Positions 8,011 through 17,103 are shown, counted from the first letter of the stretch. The stretch is 64,000 bases of DNA from Erythrobacter sp. SDW2 (GCF_021431965.1 NZ_CP090370.1:1488001-1552000), one strand, 5' to 3'. Numbers and translations: made by a program. Notes: a model not told the origin generated them from the letters alone.

Positions 8011-8867
8011 CCTTCGCCGCTACCATCCTCACCCTCTACCCGGAGATGTTCCCCGGGCCGCTCGGCGTGTCGCTTGCGGGCAAGGCGCTCGAGCGGGGGG
8101 ACTGGTCGTGCGAGACCGTCCAGATCCGCGATTTCGCCACTGACAGGCACCGCACGGTCGATGATACGCCGGCCGGGGGCGGGGCGGGGATGGTGCTCAA
8201 GGCGGATGTGCTGGCGGCGGCGCTGGATTCTATCACGCCCCCTCATCTTCAGAGGAGGGGGAGGAGCGCCGCAGGCGCGGAGGGGGTGGTGGAAGCCGCT
8301 GATGCAGTTGCTTTCGGCCACCACCCCCAAACCCCCTCCTCTGAAGAGGAGGGGGCTTTAGCGCGCCGCCCCATCCTCGCCATGACGCCGCGGGGCAGGC
8401 CCATCACCCAGGGGCGGATCCGCGAGCTGGCGGAGGGCCCCGGCGTCGTCATCCTGTGCGGCCGGTTCGAGGGTTTCGACGAGCGGATTTTCGAGGCGCG
8501 CAGGATCGAGGAAGTCAGCCTCGCCGATATCGTCCTCTCCGGCGGTGAGACCGCGGCGCTGGCCATACTCGACGCTTGCATTCGCCTGCTTCCCGGAGTA
8601 ATGGGCGCGCCTTCCAGCGGGCATGAGGAATCCTTCGAAGACGGATTGCTCGAATACCCGCACTACACCCGACCTTATGAATGGGAAGGGCGCACGATCC
8701 CTGAAGTGCTGCGATCGGGGGATCATGCGAAGATAGCCGCTTGGCGCAAAGCCCAGGCGGAAGAGATCACACGGCTACGCAGGCCGGACCTTTGGGAGCG
8801 TTACAGTGACGCTCGGGTCCAACCTGCCTCTGGTGCGCGGCGAAAGAAGAAGGACATGGACCAGTGA
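8007..8867 (+). CDS. trmD: tRNA (guanine-37-N1)-methyltransferase TrmD with in-frame repeat insertion
   Basis: TrmD methylates G37 next to the anticodon using S-adenosylmethionine, preventing +1 frameshifts. The start [17 protein letters not shown] fits the family and overlaps the upstream stop (ATGA). It has [11 protein letters not shown] (residues ~55-65), [13 protein letters not shown], the knot motif [27 protein letters not shown], and [21 protein letters not shown] with the catalytic Asp. Total length is 286 aa against the usual ~230-250. The extra ~40 residues (about 78-117) are exactly the translated palindromic repeat at 8238-8355, placed just before the deep knot. The C-terminus also has a Lys/Arg-rich tail. 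The stop overlaps the rplS GTG. Confidence 0.95.
   Translation: MTFAATILTLYPEMFPGPLGVSLAGKALERGDWSCETVQIRDFATDRHRTVDDTPAGGGAGMVLKADVLAAALDSITPPHLQRRGRSAAGAEGVVEAADAVAFGHHPQTPSSEEEGALARRPILAMTPRGRPITQGRIRELAEGPGVVILCGRFEGFDERIFEARRIEEVSLADIVLSGGETAALAILDACIRLLPGVMGAPSSGHEESFEDGLLEYPHYTRPYEWEGRTIPEVLRSGDHAKIAAWRKAQAEEITRLRRPDLWERYSDARVQPASGARRKKKDMDQ
8238..8355. repeat. Palindromic element inserted in frame inside trmD
   Basis: The outer hairpins at 8238-8261 and 8332-8355 (each CCCCCTC...GAGGGGG, 24 nt) are near-identical inverted copies. Inside them GGGGGTGGTGG and CCACCACCCCC form a second inverted pair. The element keeps the trmD frame open and adds about 40 residues. Single-arm relatives occur at 55549-55590 and inside another gene at 55990-56028. 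Confidence 0.9.
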
Positions 8868-9238
8868 ACCTGATCCAGCAGATCGAAGCGGAAGAAATTG
8901 CCAAGGCTGGCAAGGAGATTCCGGAATTCCGTGCCGGCGACACCGTTCGCGTCGGCGTGAAGGTTGTCGAAGGCACGCGCGAGCGTGTGCAGATGTTCGA
9001 AGGCGTCGTGATCGCCCGCTCGAACCGTTCGATCAACAGCAATTTCACCGTGCGCAAGATGAGCTTCGGCGAAGGCGTGGAACGCGTGTTCCCGCTCTAC
9101 TCGCCGATCGTCGACAGCATCACCGTGGTCCGCCGCGGCGTGGTGCGCCGTGCGAAGCTCTACTACCTGCGTGGCCGCACCGGTAAGAGCGCCCGTATCG
9201 CCGAGCGTCGCGACAACCGTCCGGCCAAGGGCGAATAA
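8864..9238 (+). CDS. rplS: 50S ribosomal protein L19
   Basis: L19 lies at the subunit interface of the ribosome. The 124-aa product has the standard sequence with [48 protein letters not shown] and the basic C-terminal region [18 protein letters not shown]. The start is a GTG that shares four bases (GTGA) with the trmD stop, so its translation is probably coupled to trmD. It ends the ribosome block and is followed by a clear intrinsic terminator. Confidence 0.97.
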   Translation: MNLIQQIEAEEIAKAGKEIPEFRAGDTVRVGVKVVEGTRERVQMFEGVVIARSNRSINSNFTVRKMSFGEGVERVFPLYSPIVDSITVVRRGVVRRAKLYYLRGRTGKSARIAERRDNRPAKGE

Positions 9239-9263
9239 GCGCACCGACCCAAAAGGTTTGACG

Positions 9264-9303
9264 AAAGGGCGTCCTGGCTTACATGCCGGGGCGCCCTTTC
9301 TCT
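9264..9303 (+). terminator. Intrinsic terminator after rplS
   Basis: AAAGGGCG (9264-9271) pairs with CGCCCTTT (9292-9299), with further pairing inside (CCTGGC / GCCGGG). A T-rich run TTTCTCTTT follows. It closes the trmD-rplS transcript just before the peptidase gene. Confidence 0.85.
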
Positions 9304-9324
9304 TTGGAGTTCCAGCTTCTTGCT

Positions 9325-11649
9325 ATGCGCCTGCTTATTGCCGCTACCGCTTCGCTCCTTTTCGCCACACCTGCTATTGCCGGAGACAATCCGGTGAGCG
9401 AGCCGCAGGACCTGACCTTCGAGCGCGTCTTCGCCTCGCCCTCGCTCAACGGGCCGAGCCCGCGGCAGGCCAAGCTGTCGCCGGACGGGCGCTATCTCAC
9501 CCTGCTGAAGAACCGCGCCGACGATCTGCAGCGCTACGACCTGTGGGCCTATGACCGCGAGACCAGCGAATGGTCCATGCTGGTCGACAGCGAGAAACTG
9601 GGCAGCGGGCGCGAGCTTTCCGAAGACGAGAAGATGCAGCGCGAGCGGGCGCGGATCGGCAGCCTCAAGGGCATCGTCTCTTACCAGTGGAACGCCGACG
9701 GTTCGGGCCTGCTGGTCCCGCTCGACGGCGACCTCTACCTGGCGAAGCTCGACGGCAGCGTACAACGGCTGACCGATACCGAGGAGAGCGAGCTCAACCC
9801 CTCGCTCAGCAAGACCGGCAAGTATGTCTCCTTCGTCCGCGATCGCCAGCTGTGGGTCGGTGAAGTCGGCAAGGAAGCAACGCCGATCACGCCCAAGGAA
9901 GCCGATACCGTCCGCTGGGGCGAGGCCGAATTCGTCGCACAGGAAGAAATGTCGCGGCTCGCCGGTTACTGGTGGTCGCCGGATGACAAGCGCATCGTCG
10001 TCCAGCGCACCGACGAAAGCCCGGTCGGCGTGGTCACCCGCGCCGCCATCGGCGCGACGGGGACCAAGGTGTTCGACCAGCGCTATCCGGTGGCGGGCAG
10101 CGACAATGCCATCGTCGAACTGTTCGTGATGGACCCGGATGGCGGCAACAAGGTCAAGATCGACCTGACCAGCGATCAGCCCGCCGAGGATTACAACCCT
10201 TCCGATCCGACCGACTTCTATGTCGCCCGTGTCGACTGGGCCCCTGACGGGAGGCTCTTCGTCCAGCGCCAGAACCGGCAACAGACCCGGCTCGATTTGC
10301 TCGAGGTCGACCTGTCCACTGGCCAAACCTCGTTCATCACGGCGGAGTTTCCCTGGCGTGACGAGTACTGGATCAACCTGTCGGACAGTTACCGTTTCCT
10401 CAAGGACGGCTCGTTCGTGTGGTGGAGCGAGCGGGACGGCTTCGGCCATCTTTATCACAGCTTCCGCGGGATGAAGTTTCAAGCAAAGGACGGCGTTAAG
10501 CCTGAACTGGTCGGGACCTTCTTGCCGATCATCCCCACCGACAGGCAGCTGACCCAGGGCGATTGGGTCGTCACCAAGCTGGTCGGGGTGGACGAGGAGA
10601 CCAAGACCGTTTTCTTCACCGGCAACAAGGACGGCGTGCTGGAGCAGCATGTCTACCGCCTCGACCTCGCTAAGCCCGGCGAGATCACCCGCCTGACCGA
10701 ACCTGGCTTCACCTACAGTGCCAGCATGGACGACAAGGGCCAGACGCTGCTCGTCACCCGTTCGAGCGACGACAGCCCGCCGCAAACCTATCTCGCGGAT
10801 CGCGACGGCAAGCTGCTGACCTGGATCGAGGAGAACGCGCTGGACGCGGACCATCCCTACACGCCCTTCCTCGCCAGCCATCGCCCGACCACCTACGGCA
10901 CCATCAAGGCCGAGGACGGCACGGATCTCTACTGGGAAATGATCACGCCCGAGATGGAACCGGGCAAGCGCTATCCGGTGTTCTACAGCCACTACGGCGG
11001 GCCGGGACCGCAGACCGTCGCCAATGGCTGGAACGGGGCGCTGCGACAGGCGATTGTCGACAAGGGCTATATCTGGTTCCAGCTCGACAACCGGGGCAGT
11101 GCCAACCGCGGGGTCGAATTCGAACAACCGATCTACCGCGCCATGGGCGGGGTCGAGGTGCGCGACCAGAAGGCCGGGGCCGAGTATCTGGGGACGCTCG
11201 ATTTCGTCGATCCTGACAAGATCGCGATCTACGGCTGGTCCTACGGCGGATACATGACGTTGAAGCAATTGCAGTCCGATCCTGGCCTCTATGCGGCCGG
11301 AATAGCGGGCGCACCGGTGACCAGATGGGAGCTCTACGACACCCATTACACCGAACGCTTCATGGGCGATCCGCGCGAAGTGCCCGAGGCCTATGCCAAG
11401 GCGAGCGCCATTCCCGACGCGACGAAGATGACCGATCCGCTGCTGCTGATCCACGGCATGGCCGACGACAACGTCGTGTTCGAGAATTCGTCGGAGCTGA
11501 TCTCGGTGCTGCAGGAAGCCAACCGCCCGTTCGAGATGATGCTCTATCCCGGCCAGACCCACAGTGTGGCCGGCGAGCAGATTTCGCCGCAATTATGGAA
11601 CACCATCTTCCGCTTTCTCGAGGCGCATGGGGTGGTGCCGCCGGAGTAG
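9325..11649 (+). CDS. Secreted dipeptidyl peptidase IV-like serine peptidase (family S9B)
   Basis: Predicted to remove dipeptides from peptide N-termini in the periplasm. The 774-aa protein begins with a signal peptide (MRLLIAATASLLFATPAIA|GD). Residues ~30-510 form the beta-propeller, which contains QEEMSRLAGYWWSPD with the double-Glu motif that anchors the substrate N-terminus in DPP IV. The C-terminal alpha/beta-hydrolase domain has the nucleophile in GWSYGGYMT, the Asp in HGMADDNVVF and the His in GQTHSV. The start is placed at the signal peptide rather than 14 codons earlier. A palindromic repeat separates it from asd. It probably supports peptide use together with the M2 peptidase at 18.5 kb. 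Confidence 0.93.
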   Translation: MRLLIAATASLLFATPAIAGDNPVSEPQDLTFERVFASPSLNGPSPRQAKLSPDGRYLTLLKNRADDLQRYDLWAYDRETSEWSMLVDSEKLGSGRELSEDEKMQRERARIGSLKGIVSYQWNADGSGLLVPLDGDLYLAKLDGSVQRLTDTEESELNPSLSKTGKYVSFVRDRQLWVGEVGKEATPITPKEADTVRWGEAEFVAQEEMSRLAGYWWSPDDKRIVVQRTDESPVGVVTRAAIGATGTKVFDQRYPVAGSDNAIVELFVMDPDGGNKVKIDLTSDQPAEDYNPSDPTDFYVARVDWAPDGRLFVQRQNRQQTRLDLLEVDLSTGQTSFITAEFPWRDEYWINLSDSYRFLKDGSFVWWSERDGFGHLYHSFRGMKFQAKDGVKPELVGTFLPIIPTDRQLTQGDWVVTKLVGVDEETKTVFFTGNKDGVLEQHVYRLDLAKPGEITRLTEPGFTYSASMDDKGQTLLVTRSSDDSPPQTYLADRDGKLLTWIEENALDADHPYTPFLASHRPTTYGTIKAEDGTDLYWEMITPEMEPGKRYPVFYSHYGGPGPQTVANGWNGALRQAIVDKGYIWFQLDNRGSANRGVEFEQPIYRAMGGVEVRDQKAGAEYLGTLDFVDPDKIAIYGWSYGGYMTLKQLQSDPGLYAAGIAGAPVTRWELYDTHYTERFMGDPREVPEAYAKASAIPDATKMTDPLLLIHGMADDNVVFENSSELISVLQEANRPFEMMLYPGQTHSVAGEQISPQLWNTIFRFLEAHGVVPPE

Positions 11650-11654
11650 CTGTG

Positions 11655-11732
11655 CGTCATCCCAGCGAAAGCTGGGATCGCTATCGGCGAAGAACTGATT
11701 GGCCAAAGATCCCAGCTTTTGCTGGGATGACG
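11655..11732. repeat. Palindromic repeat of the GTCATCCC family between peptidase and asd
   Basis: Two exact-length 25-nt arms at 11655-11679 and 11708-11732 are inverted copies beginning CGTCATCCCAGC and ending GCTGGGATGACG. Each arm is itself a hairpin (CCCAGC...GCTGGG). The same outer CGTCA...TGACG ends occur at 23905-23996 and 55410-55514. Confidence 0.85.
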
Positions 11733-11782
11733 GGCCTGGGGGCGCTAAGGGGCCTCCCCAATCGAAGTTGGAGACTCTTGCA

Positions 11783-12808
11783 ATGGGCTATCGCGTAGCC
11801 GTCGTCGGCGCGACCGGGAATGTCGGTCGTGAAATGATGCAGATCCTCGCCGAGCGGGAATTCCCGTGCGACGAAGTGGCGGCCGTCGCCTCATCGCGCT
11901 CGGTCGGAACCGAGGTCGAGTTCGGCGACACCGGCCGCATGCTCAAGTGCAAGAACATCGAACATTTCGACTTCACCGGTTGGGACATTGCCCTGTTCGC
12001 GGCGGGCGGCGGTCCCGCCAAGGAGTATGCGCCCAAAGCGGCAGCGGCCGGCTGCGTCGTGATCGACAACAGCTCGCATTTCCGCATGGACCCCGACGTG
12101 CCGCTGATCGTACCCGAGGTGAACCCTGACGCGGTCGACGATTACAAGCGCAAGAACATCATCGCCAACCCCAACTGCTCGACTGCGCAGCTGGTTGTCG
12201 CGCTCAAGCCGCTGCATGATGCGGCGACGATCAAGCGCGTGGTGGTGAGCACCTACCAGTCGGTTTCCGGCGCGGGCAAGGCGGGCATGGACGAGCTGTT
12301 CGAACAGAGCCGCGCGATCTTCGTCGGCGATCCGATCCAGCAGCGCAAGTTTACCAAGCAGATCGCCTTCAACGTCATTCCGCATATCGACGTCTTCATG
12401 GATGATGGCTCGACCAAGGAAGAGTGGAAGATGGTCGTCGAGACCAAGAAGATCCTCGACCCCAGGATCAAACTCAACGCCACTTGCGTGCGTGTGCCGG
12501 TATTCGTCGGCCATTCCGAAGCCGTGAACATCGAGTTCGAAAACGAGATCAGCGCGAGCCAAGCGATGGACATTCTGCGCGAAGCGCCGGGCGTGATGCT
12601 CGTCGACAAGCGTGAGGACGCCGGATACGTCACTCCGGTCGAAGCGGCCGGCGACGGCGCCACTTATGTCAGCCGCGTGCGCGAAGACCCAACGGTCGAC
12701 AACGGCCTTACCCTGTGGTGTGTCTCCGACAATCTGCGCAAGGGCGCCGCGCTTAACGCGGTCCAGATCGCCGAACTGCTCGGGCGGCGGCATCTGAAGA
12801 AGGGGTAA
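11783..12808 (+). CDS. asd: Aspartate-semialdehyde dehydrogenase
   Basis: It reduces aspartyl phosphate to aspartate semialdehyde, the branch point to lysine/DAP, threonine and methionine. The 341-aa protein starts MGYRVAVVGATGNVGREMM (NADP-binding loop GATGNVG), has the catalytic Cys in NPNCSTAQLV (residue ~130), SVSGAGKAGMDEL and the His/Arg region RVPVFVGHSEAVNIEFE. The start is supported by a GGAG 9 nt upstream; the 28 codons before it derive from the palindromic repeat. The next gene follows after 5 bp. Confidence 0.96.
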   Translation: MGYRVAVVGATGNVGREMMQILAEREFPCDEVAAVASSRSVGTEVEFGDTGRMLKCKNIEHFDFTGWDIALFAAGGGPAKEYAPKAAAAGCVVIDNSSHFRMDPDVPLIVPEVNPDAVDDYKRKNIIANPNCSTAQLVVALKPLHDAATIKRVVVSTYQSVSGAGKAGMDELFEQSRAIFVGDPIQQRKFTKQIAFNVIPHIDVFMDDGSTKEEWKMVVETKKILDPRIKLNATCVRVPVFVGHSEAVNIEFENEISASQAMDILREAPGVMLVDKREDAGYVTPVEAAGDGATYVSRVREDPTVDNGLTLWCVSDNLRKGAALNAVQIAELLGRRHLKKG

Positions 12809-12813
12809 GGGCT

Positions 12814-13341
12814 GTGCAACGCAGTCTGCTTTGCGGGATCGTCGTCAGTCTTGCGCTGGCCGGTTGCGGCAGCGAAGTCACGCCACCGGCGGCGAGCGAT
12901 GTGGCCGCCGCGAGCCAGTCCATCGTCCTTGGCGGGGGCGGTTTTGCGGCGGGTGATAAGACCATCGCCTTCTCGCAGGAGCGCGCCGAGGCGGAGGCGG
13001 CGCTGGCAAGCGTAATGGGCGAACCCGAGGGCCGCGACGAGAACCGCGAGTGCGGCGCGGGGCCGATGCAGTTCACCAGCTATCCCGGTGGACTGACCGC
13101 CAATTTCCAGCAGGACCGTCTGGTCGGCTGGTTCTACAACGAAGCCAATCCCAAGGTCGCGCTTGAAAACGGCATCACCGTCGGCACCTCGCGTGACCGC
13201 ATCACTGCCTCGCCGCAGTTCCTGCCGATCGAAGGCAGCACCCTGGGCGAGGAGTTTGCCTTGGGCGAAGCGGTTGGTGGCTTTCTCGAAGGCGACAAGG
13301 TGACGAGCCTCTATGCCGGGGTGAATTGCTTCTTCCGCTGA
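12814..13341 (+). CDS. Hypothetical lipoprotein
   Basis: A 175-aa protein from a GTG start just after asd, with AAGGG overlapping the asd stop as the ribosome binding site. The N-terminus is a lipoprotein signal with lipobox LALAGC, so it should be lipid-anchored. The mature part has ECGAGPMQFTSYPGGLTANFQQDRLVGWF and a Cys near the C-terminus (GVNCFFR), which could form one disulfide. I do not recognise a named family. The strand pattern (short motifs predicting beta-strands with a Gly-rich centre) suggests a small beta-domain. It is probably co-transcribed with asd, but nothing links the two functionally. Confidence 0.75.
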   Translation: MQRSLLCGIVVSLALAGCGSEVTPPAASDVAAASQSIVLGGGGFAAGDKTIAFSQERAEAEAALASVMGEPEGRDENRECGAGPMQFTSYPGGLTANFQQDRLVGWFYNEANPKVALENGITVGTSRDRITASPQFLPIEGSTLGEEFALGEAVGGFLEGDKVTSLYAGVNCFFR

Positions 13342-13360
13342 TCCGCGCAACAAGGCGGGC

Positions 13361-14008
13361 ATGACCCTGCACGCCGACCTCTTCTTCAGCTTCCGCTCTC
13401 CCTACAGCTATCTCGCCATCGGGCGGTACCGCAAGCTGACCGAGACTCACACCGTCGATATCGCGCTGCGCCCGGTCTATCCGTTGGCGGTGCGGCAGCC
13501 CGATTTTTTCGAGCGTAACCATCCCAACTGGCTCGGCTACACCTTTCGCGACATGTTCCGTGTGGCGCAGTTTCACGGCATCCCGTTCGGCCCGCCGCGA
13601 CCCGATCCGATCATCCAGAATGTCCAGACCCGCGAGATTGCGGCTGACCAACCGTATATCCGCCGTGTCACCCGGTTGGGTCAGGCGGCCGCGCGACGGG
13701 GCAAGGGATTGGCCTTTGCCGCCGAAGCCGGGCGGCTGATATGGGGCGGGGCGGAGAACTGGCACGAGGGCGACCACTTGGCCGGAGCCGCCGGACGGGC
13801 CGGGCTCGACCTTGCCGAACTGGACGCAGAAGTGAGCTCCGAGGCTGAAGTGCTCGACGCCGAAATCGCCGCCAACCAGGACGCGCTCGAGGCGGGCGGG
13901 CACTGGGGTGTGCCGACACTTGTGTTCGAGGGCGAACCGTTCTTCGGCCAGGACCGGATCGAGATGGCCAAGTGGCGGATGGAGCAGAAGGGGCTGGAGA
14001 AGCGCTAG
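13361..14008 (+). CDS. 2-hydroxychromene-2-carboxylate isomerase-like DsbA-family protein
   Basis: A 215-aa thioredoxin-fold protein of the DsbA/GST-kappa type. The N-terminus has LFFSFRSPYSYLAIGRY, where a Ser takes the place of the redox Cys, as in HCCA isomerases. The C-terminus has the cis-Pro region GVPTLVFEGEPFFGQDRI. Characterised members isomerise a hydroxychromene carboxylate in naphthalene breakdown with glutathione as cofactor; the true substrate here is unknown, since no other naphthalene genes are visible. The stop codon shares CTAG with the stop of the convergent efflux gene. Confidence 0.8.
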   Translation: MTLHADLFFSFRSPYSYLAIGRYRKLTETHTVDIALRPVYPLAVRQPDFFERNHPNWLGYTFRDMFRVAQFHGIPFGPPRPDPIIQNVQTREIAADQPYIRRVTRLGQAAARRGKGLAFAAEAGRLIWGGAENWHEGDHLAGAAGRAGLDLAELDAEVSSEAEVLDAEIAANQDALEAGGHWGVPTLVFEGEPFFGQDRIEMAKWRMEQKGLEKR

Positions 14009-15558
14009 CGCGGCCCCGCAGGTGGCCCGGCCTTGCGCATCACGAACACCAGCGGGATCGCTGCCAGGGCGAGCCACATCATCAGATAGAAGTCATCGAC
14101 ATAGGCGATCATCGCCGCTTGCCGGTTCACCTCGTTGTCGATCATCCGCATGACCACGTCGCCTGCTGGCTGAAAGCGGTCGAGTGCGGAGATATCGACG
14201 GAATTGACCGTGGCCGAGGTGACATGGCTGCCCAGTTCCTGGTGCGCTGTCTGGATGTTGACGCCCAGCAGCAGGGTGGTGATCGATATTCCCACGGAAG
14301 CGCCGAGCGAGCGTGACAGGTTAAGCAGGCTCGACCCGTCGGTGCGCAAGCGGCCGGGCAGGGTCGAGAAGGCAGTGACATTGAGCGGGATGAACACCAG
14401 CCCGAGGCCAAGGCCCTGGATCAGCCCGGTGCTGATGAAGTGCCACTCGTCGGTCTCCAGCGACCATCCGGCCATCAGCCACTGCGACCAGGCGGCGATG
14501 GCAAAGCCTGTGCCGACGATCAGGCGGGGATCCACGCCCTTGCGCAGCAGCAGGCCGGACAGCTGCATGCTCAGCATCACTCCCACGCCGCGCGGCATCA
14601 GCACGATGCCGGTGTCGATCACGCCATAGCCGAACAGGCGCTGCAGCATCGGCGGCATCAGTGCCATATTGGCGAACATCACCACGCCGATCACCAGCAT
14701 GAAGGTGAGCGCGATGATGAAGTTGCGGTCGGCGAAAATAGCCTTGTCGAACAGCGGCTCGCCTGCGGTGGCGAAATGGATCACGGCGATCCAGCCAGTG
14801 CTGGCAGCGAGCAGGGCATAGAGCCAGATCTCACCCGATGCGAACCAGTCGAGCTGCGTGCCGCGGTCAAGCATCAGTTGCAGCGCGGTCAACGCCGTGC
14901 CCAGCATGATGAAGCCGAACAGGTCGAACCGCCGCGCCTTGGCGTCGCGGTGCGGCAGCTCGGCCATCAGGATGGCCAGCGCCAACAACCCGATCGGCAG
15001 GTTGACGAAGAACACCCAGCGCCAGTTGGCAGTCTCGGTCAGCCAGCCACCCAGCACCGGCCCCAGGATCGGGCCAAGCATGATTCCGAGGCCCCAGATC
15101 GCCATCACCTGCGCGTGGCGGCTGGGGCGCGAAGTATCGAGCATGAAGCTCTGGCTCAGCGGCGGGATGAACGCGCCGGTGATGCCCTGCAGGGCCCGGA
15201 ACAGGACCATTTCCTCGAGGTTCTGCGCCAGCCCGCACAGCATCGATGTGACGATGAAGCCGATGACGGAGAGGATGAACAGCCTGCGCCCGCCGACGCG
15301 ATCCGCCAGCCATCCGGTGATCGGCATAGCGACGGCGCTGGCGATGATATAGCTCGTCAGCACCCAGGTAATGCTTTCGGCGGTGGCGCCGAGGCTGCTC
15401 TGCATATGCGGGATCGCGACATTGGCGATGGTGGTGTCGAGGATCTGGATCAGCGAAGCCGCCATGATCCCGATCATCAGCAGGGGCTGGTTGCGGACGG
15501 GATGGGCGGGGGAATCGCTCTGCGCCATGGCACCGGCGGGTAAGGCCGCGCTCGCCAT
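14005..15558 (-). CDS. emrB: DHA2-family multidrug efflux MFS transporter (EmrB type)
   Basis: An inner-membrane drug/H+ antiporter of 517 aa with about 14 predicted transmembrane segments. Typical features are the first helix QILDTTIANVAIPHMQ, the loop GWLADRVGGRRLF after TM2 (MFS motif A), RALQGITGAF, and GPILGPVLGGWL (motif C of antiporters). The product should pair with the EmrA-type adaptor encoded directly upstream (3 bp gap) and with an outer-membrane TolC-like channel that is not in this window. It is the last gene of the marR-emrA-emrB operon. Confidence 0.92.
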   Translation of the reverse strand: MASAALPAGAMAQSDSPAHPVRNQPLLMIGIMAASLIQILDTTIANVAIPHMQSSLGATAESITWVLTSYIIASAVAMPITGWLADRVGGRRLFILSVIGFIVTSMLCGLAQNLEEMVLFRALQGITGAFIPPLSQSFMLDTSRPSRHAQVMAIWGLGIMLGPILGPVLGGWLTETANWRWVFFVNLPIGLLALAILMAELPHRDAKARRFDLFGFIMLGTALTALQLMLDRGTQLDWFASGEIWLYALLAASTGWIAVIHFATAGEPLFDKAIFADRNFIIALTFMLVIGVVMFANMALMPPMLQRLFGYGVIDTGIVLMPRGVGVMLSMQLSGLLLRKGVDPRLIVGTGFAIAAWSQWLMAGWSLETDEWHFISTGLIQGLGLGLVFIPLNVTAFSTLPGRLRTDGSSLLNLSRSLGASVGISITTLLLGVNIQTAHQELGSHVTSATVNSVDISALDRFQPAGDVVMRMIDNEVNRQAAMIAYVDDFYLMMWLALAAIPLVFVMRKAGPPAGPR

Positions 15559-15561
15559 GGG

Positions 15562-16635
15562 CTACTGCTCGTCAGTGAAGACGGTGACTTCGGTCGAGAG
15601 GCCGGCGATCAGGCGGCGCGGGCTCTTGCTCTTGATGCGGATGCGCACCGGAACGCGCTGGGTCACCTTGACCCAGTTACCGGTCGCATTCTGGGCCGGC
15701 AGGACGGAGAATTCCGAACCCGTGCCGGCACCGATGCTCTCCACCACGCCTTCGAGCACCAGTCCGGGATAGGCGTCGAGGCGGATTTCGGCGCGCTGGC
15801 CGACCGCCATGTCGGCGAGGTCGGTTTCCTTGAAATTGGCTTCGACATAAGAACTGCTGTCTTCGACAAGCGTCAGGACCGGCAGGCCCTGCACGACCTG
15901 CTGGCCGATCTGGAGCCGGTCCGCCTGGGTCACGATACCTGCAATGGGTGCGCGGACTTCGGTGCGGCGAATGTTGAGTTCGGCAGCGGCCTTGCGCGCT
16001 TCCCCGGCGGCGATGGCCGGGTCTTTCCCGGGGACTGCAGCACCCACCGCCAGGCGTCCGCGAGCTTCTGCTCGACGGGCCTGCGCCATGCGCAGCTCCT
16101 CGCGCGCTTCGTTGAGCTGGTGCAATGCAGCGTCATGGTCGGCCTTGGTCAGGAAGCCGCGCTCGAACAGCGCATCCTTGCGGGCATAGTTGGCCTCGGC
16201 AAAGGCGATGTCCTCGCGCGCGGCCGAGATCGCGGCGCCGGACAAATCGGCATCGCTGCCAAGCGCGATGCGGCTGGCCTGCGCCTGCGCGATGCTGGCG
16301 TTGGCTTCGGCGATCTGGACGCGGTAGGGTTCCTCGTCGATGCGGAACAGCAGATCGCCTGTGGCCACTTGCTGGCCGTCGCCAACCAGCACTTCGACGA
16401 TCCGCCCCCCAACCTCGGCCGAGATCGACACCCGGTCCTGCTGGACATAGGCGTTATCGGTGCTGACCTTGCCCTGCAGGCTCGACCAGTAAAGTAACGC
16501 GCCGACGGCCAGCAGCAGGGGCACCGATACCATCACGGCAAGCCGGCCCCGACGGCGCTGCTTCGCGACAAGGGCCGGAGCCGGGGCGTCAGGCTGATTT
16601 TGCATGGCAGGCATCACGGCATCGGCATCAGCCAT
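15562..16635 (-). CDS. emrA: Efflux adaptor of the HlyD/EmrA membrane-fusion family
   Basis: A periplasmic adaptor with a single N-terminal membrane anchor (LAVMVSVPLLLAVGALLYW). Next come the half-lipoyl motif TDNAYVQQDRVSISAEVGGRI, a long coiled-coil hairpin (residues ~100-200, Ala/Glu/Arg-rich), and the beta-barrel with RAPIAGIV and EANFKETDLADM. About 357 aa from the ATG; a GTG nine bases upstream (16644) is an alternative. It overlaps the end of marR and precedes emrB by 3 bp, so the three form one operon. It links EmrB to an outer membrane channel. Confidence 0.92.
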   Translation of the reverse strand: MADADAVMPAMQNQPDAPAPALVAKQRRRGRLAVMVSVPLLLAVGALLYWSSLQGKVSTDNAYVQQDRVSISAEVGGRIVEVLVGDGQQVATGDLLFRIDEEPYRVQIAEANASIAQAQASRIALGSDADLSGAAISAAREDIAFAEANYARKDALFERGFLTKADHDAALHQLNEAREELRMAQARRAEARGRLAVGAAVPGKDPAIAAGEARKAAAELNIRRTEVRAPIAGIVTQADRLQIGQQVVQGLPVLTLVEDSSSYVEANFKETDLADMAVGQRAEIRLDAYPGLVLEGVVESIGAGTGSEFSVLPAQNATGNWVKVTQRVPVRIRIKSKSPRRLIAGLSTEVTVFTDEQ

Positions 16636-17074
16636 GGGCGACACTTTCCACCCTGGCAGAAGGTGTGAGGTTCCGGGTTACGACTTGCAGCATTCGCAGA
16701 AGCTCGTCCTGCTCGCGCTCGTCGAGGCCGGCGACCATCTGGTCCAGCATCCCGTCGAGGGCACTGCGGATGCGGGCGACTTCACCTTCGGCCGTGGCGG
16801 TGAGGTGGAGCAGCCGGGCGCGGCGATCCGCCGGATCGTGGCGACGTTCGACCAGCCCGCCTTCCTCCATCCGGTCGACCATCCGGCACAGGGTTATCGG
16901 TTCGACTTCGAGACGATCGGCGTAGAAGGCCTGGTTTTCGCCCGGCGAACGATCGAGCGCCAGCAGCAGCCGCGCCTGCGGCGCGGTAATGCCGGTGACT
17001 CGCACGCGCTCTTCGAACGCACGGCGCAAAAGGCGTGTGCTGTCCGACATCAACCAGGCGAGATTCTTGTCCAT
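16628..17074 (-). CDS. MarR-family transcriptional regulator of the efflux operon
   Basis: A 148-aa winged-helix protein from MDKNLAWLMSD. The recognition part reads VEPITLCRMVDRMEEGGLVERRHDPADRRARLLHLT, including the DxRxR wing typical of MarR proteins. It probably represses its own operon and is released by the drugs that the pump exports, like E. coli EmrR. The start is chosen because upstream residues are not family-like. An 18-bp AT-rich palindrome lies 12-29 bp before the ATG. There is no good Shine-Dalgarno sequence, so the message could be leaderless. Confidence 0.9.
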   Translation of the reverse strand: MDKNLAWLMSDSTRLLRRAFEERVRVTGITAPQARLLLALDRSPGENQAFYADRLEVEPITLCRMVDRMEEGGLVERRHDPADRRARLLHLTATAEGEVARIRSALDGMLDQMVAGLDEREQDELLRMLQVVTRNLTPSARVESVAHG

Positions 17075-17085
17075 GTGTGCGCATA

Positions 17086-17103
17086 TAATAAGTATGCTTA
17101 TTA
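17086..17103. promoter_or_regulatory. Putative MarR operator upstream of the efflux operon
   Basis: TAATAAG-TATG-CTTATTA is a perfect 7-bp-arm palindrome in an otherwise GC-rich sequence, placed directly before the marR start. The length and position fit a MarR dimer site that overlaps the promoter. A TATTAT on the minus strand inside it could be the -10 box. Confidence 0.65.

Noticed and set aside
9163-11592. Long minus-strand frame of about 800 codons opposite the dipeptidyl peptidase gene
   Set aside because: It is an antisense shadow typical of GC-rich DNA; the + strand has all S9B motifs and a signal peptide.
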